Assembly (NCBI GenBank): GCA_011033025.1
Contig: WFMF01000237.1
Location: 1 to 64,000, forward strand
Reading direction: 5' to 3'
Length of the DNA stretch: 64,000 nucleotides
Source of the DNA: Beroe forskalii
Lineage: Eukaryota; Ctenophora; Nuda; Beroida; Beroidae
The position numbers and the translations under genes are program-made. The notes under the pieces were generated by a model that was given only the letters and a program-made list of their open reading frames with translations, did not search any database and was not told the origin of the DNA. Each line of letters opens with the position of its first letter. Position 1 is the stretch's first letter. This document shows positions 22,672 through 35,350 of this stretch, in pieces.

Positions 22672-23996
22672 GTTATTTCCAGCTTTAAGTATCAAACTAC
22701 AACTTGTTGGCCTCAAACAATTTCAATACTTAGTTCTGAAAAAAATCTAGATTAATTTAAGTAACAAAGGTTTTTGATTCACCTATGTCACTTTTTTAAA
22801 TTTGATGACCGACTATCATGTATTTGAATCAGTTCACTTGTGCATCAATAATCAATTAGGTATGCTGTTCTATACTTCTATCTGGGCCCATTCCACGCTG
22901 TCCAACATTGCCGGTCCCAAACCGTTGAACATTACATCACTGTTACATTGTTACATCATTGAAACCATCTCCCTGAGACGACACGTCACATGATTCTTCT
23001 TATTAACACGTGATAGTTACCCGTCATATGTCAACATAATATGTAAGAGGTGATGTAATGGGACGTGTTCTTGAATTCTTTAGACGTTTATCATTTATAA
23101 CGGTTTACCGACACTGATAATGATATTTTGGATTTGGTTTCCTCATTTTATCATGATAGTAATGTATTATATCATGATAGTGTAGCCTCATATCATCTTA
23201 TCATGATAGTGATGTCTCCTTTATTCATATAAACGGTTTTTTGCTGAATTGTAAGAATTTCATATGCTCTATGGTAGGTGCGTGTTTTCTTGACACGATA
23301 AATAGTGGTTTGATCCTCGATGATAACATTGGCCACTACCATGTTCACACACTAAAGGTTACATTGCAGTAACCTGATACTGTTAAACTCTCATCATTTA
23401 ATTACATTACCTTTCATTTTGTGAATTTGTAAAGAAGGGGTGGCGTTTGCCCAGTGATCATCGCATAAGTTAAATCAGTATTGTCTTGGTAGTCATGATG
23501 TGTCATCGGGTCACAATTTAGAGGTACTTAGTACTTACTGTCCACAAAGCTGATTATCTTTTACAGTTGCTGTTTTTATTTTCAAATTGACCATTTTCGT
23601 ACATACAACTACAGATACAATTTAATCATTGAGTTGTAAAACTTTATTCCTCAATCTCACCATCTTTCTCAATACCTTGCATCGCTCTCGATACCAGTCA
23701 TATTTTATGGATTCGTGTGATTTTTAAATTTTTCCTTGAGTAGTACAATAACTGGTTATCCATTTGTCCATGTGGCATTGGAAGCTTCTCAAATTACCGA
23801 TAAGAGTTTCCTTATCAGCGACTCCCAGTGTAACTTGACCCTAGTAATTCCCTTATCTTACACTACACTCCTCCTTATTTTGCCCACTTCTTTTCCTTCG
23901 GTACGCATTGGCTTGTTTTACCGCATTTGATGGGCTTTAAAATGCGTATTGCACACCTCAAACCTATGTAAGTACCCTCAAAATGGACCAATATTA
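22672..23996. other. No gene recognised
   Basis: AT-rich unique sequence. A few repeated words 'atcatgatagt' at 23150-23210. No exon or RNA gene supported. Confidence 0.4.
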
Positions 23997-24004
23997 CTAG
24001 CTTT

Positions 24005-25185
24005 GGGGGGGGGTCGACCTATTTTTTGTTTTTTTTGTTTTTTTTGTTAAGGTAAATGTTGTTTTCTGAAAAAACAAAAACAAATAAAACAAAAAAAACA
24101 AAAAAAAAACAAAAAAATACAAAAAATACAAAAACATAAAAACATAAAAACAAAAAAACAAAAAAAAAAAACAAAAAGTTACAAAAAACAAAAAACATAA
24201 AAAACAAAAAAATACAATAAAAACAAAAAAAATACAAAAATCAAAAACATGAAAAACCAAAAAACATGAAAACCAAAAAATACAAAAAATATGAAAGGGA
24301 ATTTGGTTTGTGCCCATTTTGCTGCTGTGGTGTCGTCTTCAAAATCGAGTGAAACCACTCTAATAAAGTATTTTGCGATGAAACGCTATTTTCCCTACTC
24401 TGAACATCTGTAACTCAGAGAGTTTTCGCCAGATTGTGTTGTACTTCGATACACATTGCTTTTAGACCTAGAGATTTAGCAATAGAGGAGTTCTCAATTT
24501 AAGGCGATCGGTCGAAAATTTTGTCACAGGAGGCTTCTAAAAATGTAACTGCCAAATGCTTGAAATTACGTTTAAGACCGAAAATTTAGAATGTAGCCCT
24601 ATATGGTGATACAATGACGAAGTGATAATAGTTCTCAATGCCTCAATAAATAGGAATGAGAGAGCTACGATGAAATTGTGAAGCACGTAAGTTCACGTGG
24701 ATGTTTTCTAGAAATTATGGGATTTCAAGAAATTTATATTTGCATAGGTCATTCGACTTGATTACATTGAAACAAGTTCAGATGCGATAGAAACACGTAA
24801 ACTTGATGTCAGTTTCTGTATTTCAGCTGTTGAGTTCACGTCGATGAGTTGAAGGAATTGATAAGAAAATACGTGACCAATGTTGTTTGTTCCGAGTTAG
24901 AATAAGGTTTGGTTATGTGGGCTCGAACTGACAAAATGAATGTGAAAATGGATTTTCCACACTCAATTCAGCAGAAGGTTACTACGCCAACCTTAATAAC
25001 TTGATGTATCAATAGTATTATATTTACTCTTTATTTGTTTTTTAATCTATTTTGTAATTTTGTATTTTTGTATTTCATGTTTTTTGTTTTTATGATTTTG
25101 TTTTTGTATTTTTTTGTATTTTTTGTTTTTATGTTTTTTTTGTTTTTTTTGTTTTTATGTTTTTTTGTTTTTATGTTTTGTATTT

Positions 25186-25226
<41 letters not shown>

Positions 25227-25304
25227 TTTTTTTTGTTAAGGTAAATGTGATTTTTTGAAAAAAACAAAAAACAAAAAAAACAAAAAAATATGTCGGCCAC
25301 CCCC
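24005..25304. mobile_element. 1.3-kb inverted-repeat element with 8-bp TSD
   Basis: Flanked by CTAGCTTT at 23997-24004 and 25305-25312. Ends are inverted: GGGGG...TCGACC then a T/G-rich stretch on the left, and its complement ending GGCCACCCCC on the right. Both arms contain A/T homopolymer-rich blocks (24016-24290 A-rich, 25020-25290 T-rich) and a shared 'ttgttaaggtaaatg' word. The middle (24300-25015) is unique, with no transposase. The 8-bp duplication suggests hAT- or Merlin-like mobilisation (inference). Confidence 0.8.
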
Positions 25305-25312
25305 CTAGCTTT

Positions 25313-26058
25313 CTAGTATTCTGATCTGCTCAGATACATACAGCAAAAGTTAACATCTCTCTGCTCAGGCGCAGTTCTCGGAACACCCAACCTCAGCTGA
25401 TCACGTTTGGTGCAAACAGAACTTCACTAGCATCAAACGAAACGATAAAATCAGGTTAGTCCTTGAACACTTGAATTGCCAGCCTCAATGAGTCAATGGT
25501 CATTGCTTTATTTTACTCCTTCATCTGGTCCTTCAGGAAATCTATCCCAGTCTAAAATCCCAGAATTGGTAGATTTTTGGGTCTGACGACTTTTTTTAAA
25601 ATGAAAAAACAATGTCACTAACACCGGGGGGAGCATCCTCGAAAAATCCCAAAAAAATGGTAAATGGAGGTTTAATTTTTCGGGGTGTTTGGGGGTTCAA
25701 GGGGGCTTTGCTTAATATAAACGCAGTTTGAACCATATAGTACTTATCATTCTTACTTTCTTAGACCATTCTGCGTAATATTCCACACTGAATTTGATTC
25801 AAAACTTTTTATAATTGTTGGTCGGACAATTCGATCCGAGCTGATAATTTTTGTCCCTTTTCGGAAATCATACTTTTTCAGTGCAGATTTTTGGCCCTTT
25901 TATTAGGATATTCGATCTCCTTCAAGAATCATTTTCTCGGTCCTTTTTGACAAGGTGAAATGGTATCTTTTTGTTAGTTTGTTGAAGACTCTCGCATTAT
26001 CATCGCAATAATTGACAGGGGTTGACTTTGATTTCCCTCAATACTTCTGAGTTTTGAA
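25313..26058. other. No gene recognised
   Basis: Unique sequence. No feature seen. Confidence 0.4.
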
Positions 26059-26130
26059 ATGTTAGTTTCTTCCAGGGATTTCAGTTGCAGCAAGATCTTC
26101 ACTCCCCGAGTGCCACTGCCTGTCTCTCAC

Positions 26131-26357
26131 CGGAGTTCTATCAGTCCCTCCAAGATGGCGTCGCTCGCCACCAAGCGAGTGCCGCTCAGCTCGGCGTGCA
26201 GCGCGGGGCGGTCCCCGCAGCCGCCCCCGCACTCCCGCACTGCGCTGCGCGCCACGTGCCACGCCCCGCACCGGCCCTGCACCACGCTGCAGCGCATCTG
26301 CACCATAGTCACGGACCAGGGCACCAGCGCGGGGAAAACACACTTCCCCACGGTGGA
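26131..26357 (-). CDS. Candidate GC-rich exon of unknown gene (strand uncertain)
   Basis: An abrupt GC-rich block in AT-rich surroundings. On minus, an open segment runs from a possible acceptor (ctgccag before TCCACC, phase 0) to a good donor (CTCCG|GTGAGAG, phase 2), and almost every third codon position is G or C. It would encode about 75 residues with several Cys and a 'RECGGGCGDRP' segment, ending 'LVASDAILEGLIEL'. The plus strand competes: a strong initiation context CCAAGATGG at 26152 opens MASLATKRVPLSS..., also with high GC3, behind a possible acceptor (ttcttccag) near 26074. I recognise no family on either strand, so this is a possible exon, or simply a CpG-rich island. Confidence 0.35.
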
Positions 26358-26479
26358 CTGGCAGTCCAACTACCACCGGGCTCAGCGCAGTCTCAACAAA
26401 CTAAAACTCGTCAAGTTCCAGAATTGGGAGGTGTCAGGTCGAACGTCTGAATGCACTAAATTAGTTACCAATTGGGTGT

Positions 26480-27960
26480 CGAGCATATCTCATGAACCAT
26501 GAAACAAATTCTCAAAGTATCGTTATACTAGGATACAGTTATCGTAACATCACGTCATGTGGCGTCATGAATCAGAAAATGGCGTAGAGGCAAAGGAAGA
26601 CATTTTCCAATTTCCAAAAACTTGATACCTCATGATCAGCTCAATGAGATGTACCAGTGAATGCTAATTCAAAAAAACTTTAGAAAAGGGTGCACTCTAG
26701 AAGCTCGGCCGGACAAACATTTCCGAGTTGTGAGGCAATTTTATCATCTGCGGTCGTATACCTACCAAAATAATATAAGTTCACCATAAGTTTACCACCA
26801 CTTAACCATAAATTGGCATTGAGTTGACGATAAGATGACGAAAATATAAAAAAGAAACAAAAAAACAATTTTTGAGGACTATAAACGCAATTTTTAGAAT
26901 TCAATACTTCAATAAATTTGGAAGAAAGTTTCTGTGGCTCTTTTATAATGTCCATCGTTTTGTATAGGTACAAAAATTGGGGTGTAGGTCAAAATACCTT
27001 TCTATTTCACTGAAGAGCTGAGATATGGCTCATATTTGTAAGCCCATATAAATGGTAGAAATATAGGTATAAATTTTCTTTCTCCTACACCCACATTGTC
27101 ACACCATAAGAGAACGAATGCATGGTTTAAACCTCTCTAAGATCCCAGGAAGAGCAAAATTATCATATATGGCACATTTTTGTATGCAAATTGCCCAAAT
27201 ATGGTCATTCGACCGTTTCTGAGGGCTTTTTTGAGATTTGACCAATGTATGGGTATGATGTTGCGGGTTTTGGAGAAAATTTACGTTTCTACCTGTTTCG
27301 ATTCAAGCGTTATTAAGAGCTAAATTTATGCCCATATATGGTCATTTACCATTTATGGGCATACGTGAATTATCCTGTACCCGCATTACCCAAATTTCGA
27401 ACAATTCTTCAATTGGCCGCTGGCAGAAGAGTGGACACTAAAGCAGAAGATTGGGCACTACAGACACCTGTAACCATCACAAATCATTATGCCTTTTAGG
27501 CTGATGAGAAAGCTTATTCATATACTGCAGAATTAGCTTTCCCTTCCCGGAAATACGGACCTGGATAAAAGTTATGGAAAAGCGGTGGTGAACTTATTTA
27601 TAGTGGTAAAGTTAAGTGTAAACATACGTTTAACTTATGACGAAGTTCTCATTAGACGTGTCAGCTTGTTGTTAGCTACTGCTGGTAATTGTGTACCCTT
27701 CCTATCGAAATATCTTTCAAAACTTCAAACTTTCAAAACTTCAAACTTTCAAAAGTTTATTCAAAACTGATGAAGTGATGACTTAATGCTTTGATATTAT
27801 CTCAAATTATCAAAATGTGATCTGATTGCTCTTCCCAATGCCATTGTTTTTGTTCATTAGTAATACAAGGACATGCAGCTACCGTCCTACGATGCTTGAT
27901 AAGTACATGATACATTCCTCCAAGCATTGCTATATATATTCCGATAATCTGATGATGCAG
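26480..27960. other. No gene recognised
   Basis: AT-rich unique sequence. 27030-27370 has loosely repeated phrases around 'cccatat(a)tggtcatt'. No exon supported. Confidence 0.4.
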
Positions 27961-28570
27961 TGCTGCAGTGCGGCCACTGCAGTGTCTGTTTGTATGTGTG
28001 TGGGTAGGGACGGTGGATATTCGGTGGATGTTCGCAGGCGGCTGGCGGAGGGTTGCATGTGTGTGTGTGTGGGTAGGAACAGTTGATATTTGGGCATGAC
28101 GGCTCAATGTTCGCAGGGGGAGGGTTGAGGGGGTGGTGTGTGGTGATGTGGTGTGTGGTGATGTGGTGTGCGGTGATAGGGCCTTGATAGGGCTGGTGGC
28201 ATCACAGGCTTTCACACGGTGGGTGACAATTCTTGCAGTGCCCTGACTCCTAACCATTGATGGTTCTAAATATGCGCCGCCAGAAATGGCGAGGAAGTAT
28301 TGGGAGTAGGGTGCGGTGTGTAGGTCATGACAACACTTAACTCATTTTTGATATTTATTTCAGGGGGAGGGTTGTGGAGGTGGTGCGTGGTGGTGGATAT
28401 TCACAGGGGGGGTAGTGGGGTGGTGCGAGGTGTTGTATGTACGCAGGAGAGTGGTGACGGGGTGCGAGGTGTTTTATGTTCGGAGGGGAGTGGTGAGGTA
28501 ATGGCGCGTGTTGTTGTAATTTGTATGTTTAGGGTTTACGGGGCAAGTTTTTCGGATAGACGAATGTTCG
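27961..28570. repeat. G/T-rich low-complexity region
   Basis: Imperfect repeats of 'gtgtgtggtgatgtgg', 'gtgtgtgtgggtagg' and 'gttcgcaggggga'. Strand asymmetry is strong (G and T on plus). No convincing gene. Confidence 0.7.
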
Positions 28571-30539
28571 GGATGGGGTGTGGGTTTAGTATACTATAGA
28601 ATCGACTTCCCATAACATTCAAATAATTATGATTTTATCACTTCTCACCTTGCATGTTGTACAACAGTGAAATCCCCATGCCTCTATCTTAATTAGATCG
28701 CGAGTTATTGCGGTTTAAAGATTTTAGTACAATGACGTCACTCTCGCATCAACGTGTTGCTGTGCCGTGTTACAATACGTGTGAGCAATGGTATTGTCGT
28801 GTGTAATAGGTGTTAATTCAGGTGAAATTGTTGAATTTTTATCATTTTGATCGAAAAATGCTTATCCGTAAAATTTGTAATAAATTTCATGGTGACATCT
28901 TAGCTTTGAATCCTTATTAACGTGATAATAATATCGTGAATCGTGATTGATTATAAGATAATCCTGTTACATTGAGTTGCTCTCGCTATAACAGTATTGT
29001 CAGTACTTCAGTATATGGAGATGGGACACCTTCTTTCCTCCTGAGGATAAGTCAAATCTAGAGTGGATGTGTTACAGATTTAATGGCATAGACTGAGAAG
29101 AATGGGACTTTCTTCCGACTGTGGGAGAATTTTGATTGATTGATTGAAAACGCCCAACGGGCGCTGGCATGTGCCTCAATTCAGTATATTGACTGGACAA
29201 TGGTGCACTTGTAACATTCAGTTGATTGGTCGGTATTGATTGAGTGTAGCATGAGCATAGTTTTTATTCTTTGTGGCAAGAGGAGTGATATATGATACAT
29301 ATTTCTATTCTTGTGTGACATGATTATTACTCCTGATCACCAAGTCTGCATGGAATCAAGAACGCCTTAATTCTAACCCAGGGCCCAGGCCCTCACCCTA
29401 AAAACCCAGACGCTAGTGTTTGCCTGAAAGTGAAATATTACGAAGTGAAGTGACGTGATGTGAAATTTCCAGAGGTGAAATTTCCTGAGCACTTGTACTA
29501 CTAGTAGGCAAAGCATATCAATAGAGTAGGGCATGAAGAGTGGGAAAATCAAAAATGGTGTGGTGATGGGAAAGATATGACTTGTTATGGGTAGATGGGC
29601 GATTGCAGATGGAGTGATGTAAATTGTAATGAAGCAACGAGAGTGAAACTCAAAACTTCTGGTCGAATGTTACATAGAGATTGGTCCTAGCTCCTTGTTA
29701 AATATCGATTGTCGTATGTGATAGGGACCAGTAGGTACCTATAGTGAGAGTGAGTAGCATCAGCCATCATCTCAGATGTAGCATATTGAAATATCATGTT
29801 GAGGAATTTCAAATGTGAATATCAAGCTTCATTCTGCAGTACACCAAGTACCAACGTTATATTGATTAGTTCATTGTTGGATATTCTGAATATTCAAGGT
29901 TATTTCTTCAGAAAACAGTTTGATCTGTACTAAAGCTATTTAGATTGGATGTTGTTGTGACACATTGGTGGTCACGCTATCAATTTCATTCTTAATAAAT
30001 ACTGATCATCTGTGTATTTTTATCTACATATCTAATATGATCAACATGAGGAAACATACATAATTATTCATTTTCATTAAAAAAATGTTCGGAGTACATC
30101 TGTCCTGTGAAATATGACTAGACCCACTGTCCAGCAACAAATATTACGCTACAACATTGGAATATTCGGATGGCATCAATCATAAACCAAGTCCGACTTA
30201 TTCAAATTACACCTTATAACAAAGTAATTGTCCAATTAATGGGCAATCAATAGCATCAATGAAGTGGTACAATGATAATTCATAATTCTAATCTCATGCA
30301 CAAAAAATGGAACAAAAAATGCAATGTGCTTAACTAATAGTGGTGAAGGTATTGTGGAATATGCAGTACTTTACGTAGCGTTCATAGCGCAAGTTTGTGG
30401 CCTGATGCGAGAGTGACGTCATCGCGCCATAACATAAAGGTGCGATATCTCGCGATTGGAGGCACATAGAAACATAGGGATTTCACACAAGTTATCATCA
30501 CAGTATTAGTTAAAAATTGGACAATAAGAAAAGGCACTT
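28571..30539. other. No gene recognised
   Basis: Unique AT-rich sequence. Perfect CRE-type palindromes TGACGTCA at 28733 and 30414. No exon supported. Confidence 0.4.
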
Positions 30540-30691
30540 CGTAGTAATAATGGGTGTCTATGTGCCTAACCATGGTGAACTCAGTGTAGATCCTTGCTGT
30601 ACGGCATGTTAAACAAGGAATCGAAACTGAGGGGCTCCGTACAGGACATTGCTATTGCGACATATGTGATTATACAGAAAAGATTTAGATT
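30540..30691 (+). repeat. 152-bp direct repeat, copy 1
   Basis: Identical or nearly so to 30864-31015, beginning 'cgtagtaataatgggtgtct' and ending 'cagaaaagatttagatt'. The copies lie 324 bp apart in the same orientation. Confidence 0.95.
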
Positions 30692-30863
30692 GATTCCGTA
30701 GTCCGGTGAGCTGTGCTTGATGGTCGGTTCTTCCGCCTCGTCTCTCACATAAAGACTAGCTTATATAACATCGAATTGGAAATGAAATAGTACTGTGTGA
30801 GCATCAATTGTCAAACGCAAGGAAACATTTCCATTAGACAGAGGGTATAAAGCCAACTTATGT

Positions 30864-31015
30864 CGTAGTAATAATGGGTGTCTATGTGCCTAACCATGGT
30901 GAACTCAGTGTAGATCCTTGCTGTACGGCATGTTAAACAAGGAATCGAAACTGAGGGGCTCCGTACAGGACATTGCTATTGCGACATATGTGATTATACA
31001 GAAAAGATTTAGATT
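30864..31015 (+). repeat. 152-bp direct repeat, copy 2
   Basis: Second copy of 30540-30691. The 172-bp spacer is unique. No inverted ends were seen, so a plain tandem segmental duplication is likelier than an LTR pair. Confidence 0.95.
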
Positions 31016-31489
31016 TACTAATGGAAGAATGGAGTAATGGAGTAATGGAGTAATATCCCTTCCTCAAGATTCTCTCTTTGTCTCGGTGTGCTAGAAGAAA
31101 CATTGACTCATTTACGAAAAAGCTACCAAACATCCACATCTGATTTACTCTCTATCAACCAGTCATTCTTCACCAGCTGCTACCTCCAATGTTTCCCAGC
31201 TTCATGAGTAATTTCTACCTTGAAAAAAGGGGACCCACAGGTCTATCTGCAGTCTGCCAGACCTGCGCAGGATCTGCAGTTTGCACAGGACTGGTGTAAC
31301 TGCGATATCCCGACCTAGTTTACACCGTTAAACGCGCGGCGTAGCATTATAAGCTTTTTCAAGTTGACAATGGGGTGCGATCAGCGATGCTAACTTTTGA
31401 TTGACTATCAATAAAGAATAAACGCTGCGCCAAATTTTCGTCACAGAAAAGCATAATAAAAACTAGGTAGGGACACCACAGCAAAACCT
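31016..31489. other. No gene recognised
   Basis: Unique sequence with a short 'ggagtaat' triplication near 31030. Confidence 0.4.
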
Positions 31490-31608
31490 ACATTAGCCCA
31501 GGCTTGCAATGCCTGCATTAGCCCAGGCTAGCAATGCCTGCATTAGACCAGCCTAGCAATGCCTGCATTAGACCAGCCTAGCAATGCCTGCATTAGCCCA
31601 GGCTAAAG
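31490..31608. repeat. 25-bp minisatellite
   Basis: Four to five copies of 'gcctgcattagaccagccta' + 'gcaat', with 'cccaggct' variants that form AGCCTGGGCT-like near-palindromes. Confidence 0.9.
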
Positions 31609-32225
31609 TGGGATCTCTGCCAATCACGACGTAACAACTATGCTCTTATAGGTACTTCTCTTGATTTGATACTCGCAACCTGGCAACAGAGACTGAGCTT
31701 TGATAACGCCACTATCATGAATCACAGTGGCACGTCTCTGACGTAGCTCCATTTGTTTTACAAGCAAGCATTTTATCAGACTCTATATTGAATGACGTCA
31801 CGAATATTGGGTTTCAGGTAATTTCCACAACTCTGCTGTGTTTTACTGCTCCTGAGTATACCTCAAGTCGTGAAAACACGCGATACAACTCCATCACTCG
31901 CCACGTTGAGCTATGATAATGACGTCATCTTGACCGCCTACTAATGATACACGCCTATACTACATGCAGCTACATATCACTAGCCATGAAGTCATGAAGT
32001 CGATGGATACTGCAGCATACACCAAAAGTAACTGGAAGCCGCTGCTGAGGTGACGTCACTCGGTGTAATACCAGCTGTGTGCATACCACGGTAGATAGAT
32101 ACTTCTATAATACTATACTTAAGTAATAATAATAATAATAGTGATAATGTAAGAATATATAGATATATTGTACTAGAGACTTATAAAGGAGCTACAGGCT
32201 GAACCTAGCTAGGGTAGAAGGGTTT
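31609..32225. other. Unique sequence with clustered TGACGTCA sites
   Basis: Perfect TGACGTCA at 31793, 31920 and 32051, plus a (TAA)n run at 32123-32142. No exon supported. Confidence 0.45.
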
Positions 32226-32345
32226 GAGATCAGGGTATGCAGATTTTCATAGTTAACTGGACAATTAAGAATAATTAACTATGATTTAATATTTTCACAA
32301 AATTTGAGACTATGCAAGGGACTTTTTCAGGGTATGCTAAGCATA
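32226..32345 (+). repeat. Dispersed repeat fragment
   Basis: Shares 'gcagattttca[t/c]ag', 'tttgagactatgc' and 'agggactttttcagggtatg' with 54325-54455 (same strand) and 48470-48595 (opposite strand), i.e. the inner ends of the 7.7-kb element. Here it stands alone. Confidence 0.65.
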
Positions 32346-32794
32346 CTCACCCACTTTGTCTTGACAATTTGAAACTTCTGTTTTCTCAGCTCGTAACAAA
32401 CATCCTCGAATTAGATTTGCTTGCACTTGGTTTTTTCATCGACCTTGAAATGTGTATCGAGTCTTCAAGTTCAACAAAAAAAATTGATATTGAATCAGAT
32501 TATTTTCAATTGAACAGCTTCATCACGATTTGCTCTTTTGGTATGCTGAACATTCATTTCTGAAGAAATTTGCTTGTAACAAATGCGTGCGCGGAATCGG
32601 TTCGTAGCGCGGTTCCACCTGTTTCACCTATACTACCGACTCTTTGGGCATATACCACGGTATGTAAGATATGTAACCAATGAGTTGTGGTGTAATTGTG
32701 TAAATCACCTAAAATTAGAGACAGATCTCTTCGTACCTTGTGGCTATAACCTATTTCAGCACTTCCGTACTGTAGTATACACCCTATATACTTA

Positions 32795-34255
32795 TATACC
32801 GGGTGTGCCAAAATAAAGTGGAACAAAGTAAAGATCAATTAAGCAATTACTCGGCTTGTGTTTGGAGTTTCCTGTTTCCTTATGAAATTTCTGAAGTGTC
32901 TAGCTCAAAAACTGGTTTATTTGCCATATCTCAGCTTCTGACACTCAAAAATGTTAGCTACTTCAGCCTCCTGGGTTATATTGGTCAGATGTTGTTCGAA
33001 ATATCCTGAAAATTTCATCAAGATTTCTTGAAAAACCTCGGAGATATGCGCTTTTTGTAACGAAATAAAAGTGTATTTTATGTTATTACTAGTTACTACA
33101 TACTATTGAGGTGTAGAAATATTTCTCGATAAGAAGCCGAGTGGAAACTGGAATATGGAAAATCCTCACCGATATTTTCCACATTTTTCCCTACTAACGA
33201 TAAACGTGGCTGATCAGAATACAGCACTTCTGTACAATGGTTTGTCGATAAAACTACACTTTATTCTTAGAAATCTGTTGCAGCTTATCTGTGCTCTGTT
33301 ACGGTACGCGCCGTGTGTTTTTTGAAGACCAGTTGACTGAGCTGCTTATCTAATCTACTGGGCTGGGGCATTTTTGTACGTACGCGGCGGAAACATTATA
33401 TCGTTTAAAAGGGCCCATAAGATATTGAGTATAACAGCGCGCGCCGCGCGGCGAGAGAAAGTTTCATGGCCAGGATTCGTGCGACACTTATTTCATATTG
33501 TGATGGAGTAGTCATTTAGCAATTAGCCCCGCTTATTATACCGCGGTACGAACTGACTGGTAACGGCGGTACACGTCTAACCAGTCACTGGTTAGACGTG
33601 TACCGCCGTACCGGGCCAATGGAAGCTGCACAATTCAAATGATTAATGACTCACAACAATATCACAATTTCTTGTTTAACTGGAAGACTACAATTTAACC
33701 GACCTTAAGCTTTCCAGGACAAAAACGACTTCGAGTATTTCGTCCAAAGGGCCTGCTCAAAAATGCCGGCTCATTGGCTCAAAATTCATGCTGAAAGGCC
33801 ATGCAGCCAACAAAGTATATCAGAATACAATATATCCAGAGGTTATTCCAGTGCTCAATACTTTCTGTATTTTCCCGTATGGCTTACCATTTACCAACAA
33901 TATGGAGGCTGGATCTTACGAAAGTTTTGCGCCTGAGTCTGGCTATTCAGATCCAGTCCCAAAATCCGTAGAATTACTAAAAATTAACATCAGATTTAGG
34001 GAGGTGATGAAGCTAAAACTGTATATCATGGTGAAATGTGCAGTAGAAAATATTCCTCCAAGAGTTCAAAATCTTTAATGGGTGCGGGAGGAGGGCTTGG
34101 TTAGAAAAGTTGTTGAAATATAAGTTCTTTTGATGTATAATATCTTGATATGTTTCTGAAATTGTAAGCACTTTAAAATTTTACTGTTTGTCTTGTTGAG
34201 TAATTTTCGCGAGCCATTTGAAATTTGGACACGAGTCTTGAAACACCCGATATAG
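32795..34255. mobile_element. Possible mariner-like MITE remnant
   Basis: Left end TATATACCGGGTGTGCCAAA and right end (complement of 34230-34255) TATATCGGGTGTTTCAAGA share about 14 terminal bases and TA ends, as in some mariner-group elements. A third similar end in the same orientation (TATACAGGGTATTGACAAGA) is at 34501. No transposase is evident; an open stretch at 33788-34078 matches nothing I know. Weak call. Confidence 0.3.
33563..33609. repeat. Perfect 47-bp hairpin
   Basis: ACGGCGGTACACGTCTAACC... pairs base for base with ...GGTTAGACGTGTACCGCCGT around one central C (23-bp arms). The flanking 'ccgcggtacg' words resemble the palindromic satellite at 14705-15235. Confidence 0.9.
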
Positions 34256-35060
34256 CAAAATAGTACCTTTTTACCTTTACTTAATTGAAAGCCTGTACGC
34301 AAAGTTGAATTTGATTGCTTTCGTTAGCAACGATTCTGTTATTAAATTGAACGGATAGAATTCGACGATGTTGAATTTCATGAACTTTGCAGGTTTACTT
34401 TCTCTGCACAATATTCTGGATCAATTTGTCACGCAGTCACGTCTTCGTTCGTTTTCCATCAATTAAAACATGGTATAGTTTTTTATGTGTCAGTCACTAG
34501 TATACAGGGTATTGACAAGATAAAGTTTGTAGTTCTGTCCAACTGAGCAACTGAGTAGAAGTAAGTAAGTGAGTCTTCCTTCCTGTCCTCTCCTTTACTT
34601 TAGGGGGAGGCAGTGTAACTGCTTCCCCCTTTTACTGCCAGTTTTAGTCCGAAACTAACTTATTAATTTTTTTCTGTTGTATGTTCCAAATTTTCATAGA
34701 CGAGACGCTACTTATGTCATAACCTGTAAATTTATCCATGCAAATTTTGGTATCGACTGGACGCTCACAAACAGTGGCTTATCGGTGAGTTTGTCGAAAA
34801 ATTTCTTTTCGAAACCGATCACTGATCAGTTGTTAACAGTTATAACACTTTACACTATACCAGTCAGTGTCACATTTATTGAAATTTTGGTATGGTGACG
34901 TTTTTTGCGACTAGCGAGAAACTAAAATTAGCCATCTTATCATCAGGGAACAGTCTCTCATATAAACGAGAACCTTTTATTATCTATGATAATTGGTGTA
35001 AAACTGCTGTGGTGTATGGCAGCTGCGTGTACCGAGCGGTTAGGGTAGGGCGTACCGTGG
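34256..35060. other. No gene recognised
   Basis: AT-rich unique sequence. No feature beyond the mariner-like end at 34501. Confidence 0.4.
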
Positions 35061-35064
35061 AGTA

Positions 35065-35350
35065 TGATCACAGAAGACTGCAATCACTGAGCTATACACG
35101 TATACTGATCACAGAAGACTGCAATCACTTGACAACCCGTGCACTGATCACAGAAGACTGCAATCACTTGAAACAAACTTATACTGATCACAGAAGACTG
35201 CAACCAACTTCGACAATACGGTGGGAACGTTACTCACAGAAGACTGCAAATAACTGGGACAAGTTGACACTTACGTTGATCACAGAAGACTGCAATCAAC
35301 TTCGACAGTGCTGTGAAAAGGTTACTCACAGAAGGCTGCAAATAACTTGG
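35065..35350. repeat. Hairpin repeat, CAG-AAGA-CTG type
   Basis: Seven or so irregularly spaced copies of 'tgatcacagaagactgcaat'. Each can fold as TGAT..CAG-AAGA-CTG..ATCA, a stem with a 2x2 internal loop and an AAGA tetraloop. Related to the arrays at 36528-36870 and 38480-38870. Confidence 0.8.

Noticed and set aside
26317-26345. GTSAGKT as a Walker A motif of the ABCG transporter
   Set aside because: Spacing is one residue short of GxxxxGK[ST], the surrounding residues do not fit the ABCG ATPase, and it lies 14 kb from the membrane exons.
30540-31015. LTR pair of a solo or short retroelement
   Set aside because: No TG...CA ends, primer-binding site or internal coding; a simple duplication is enough.
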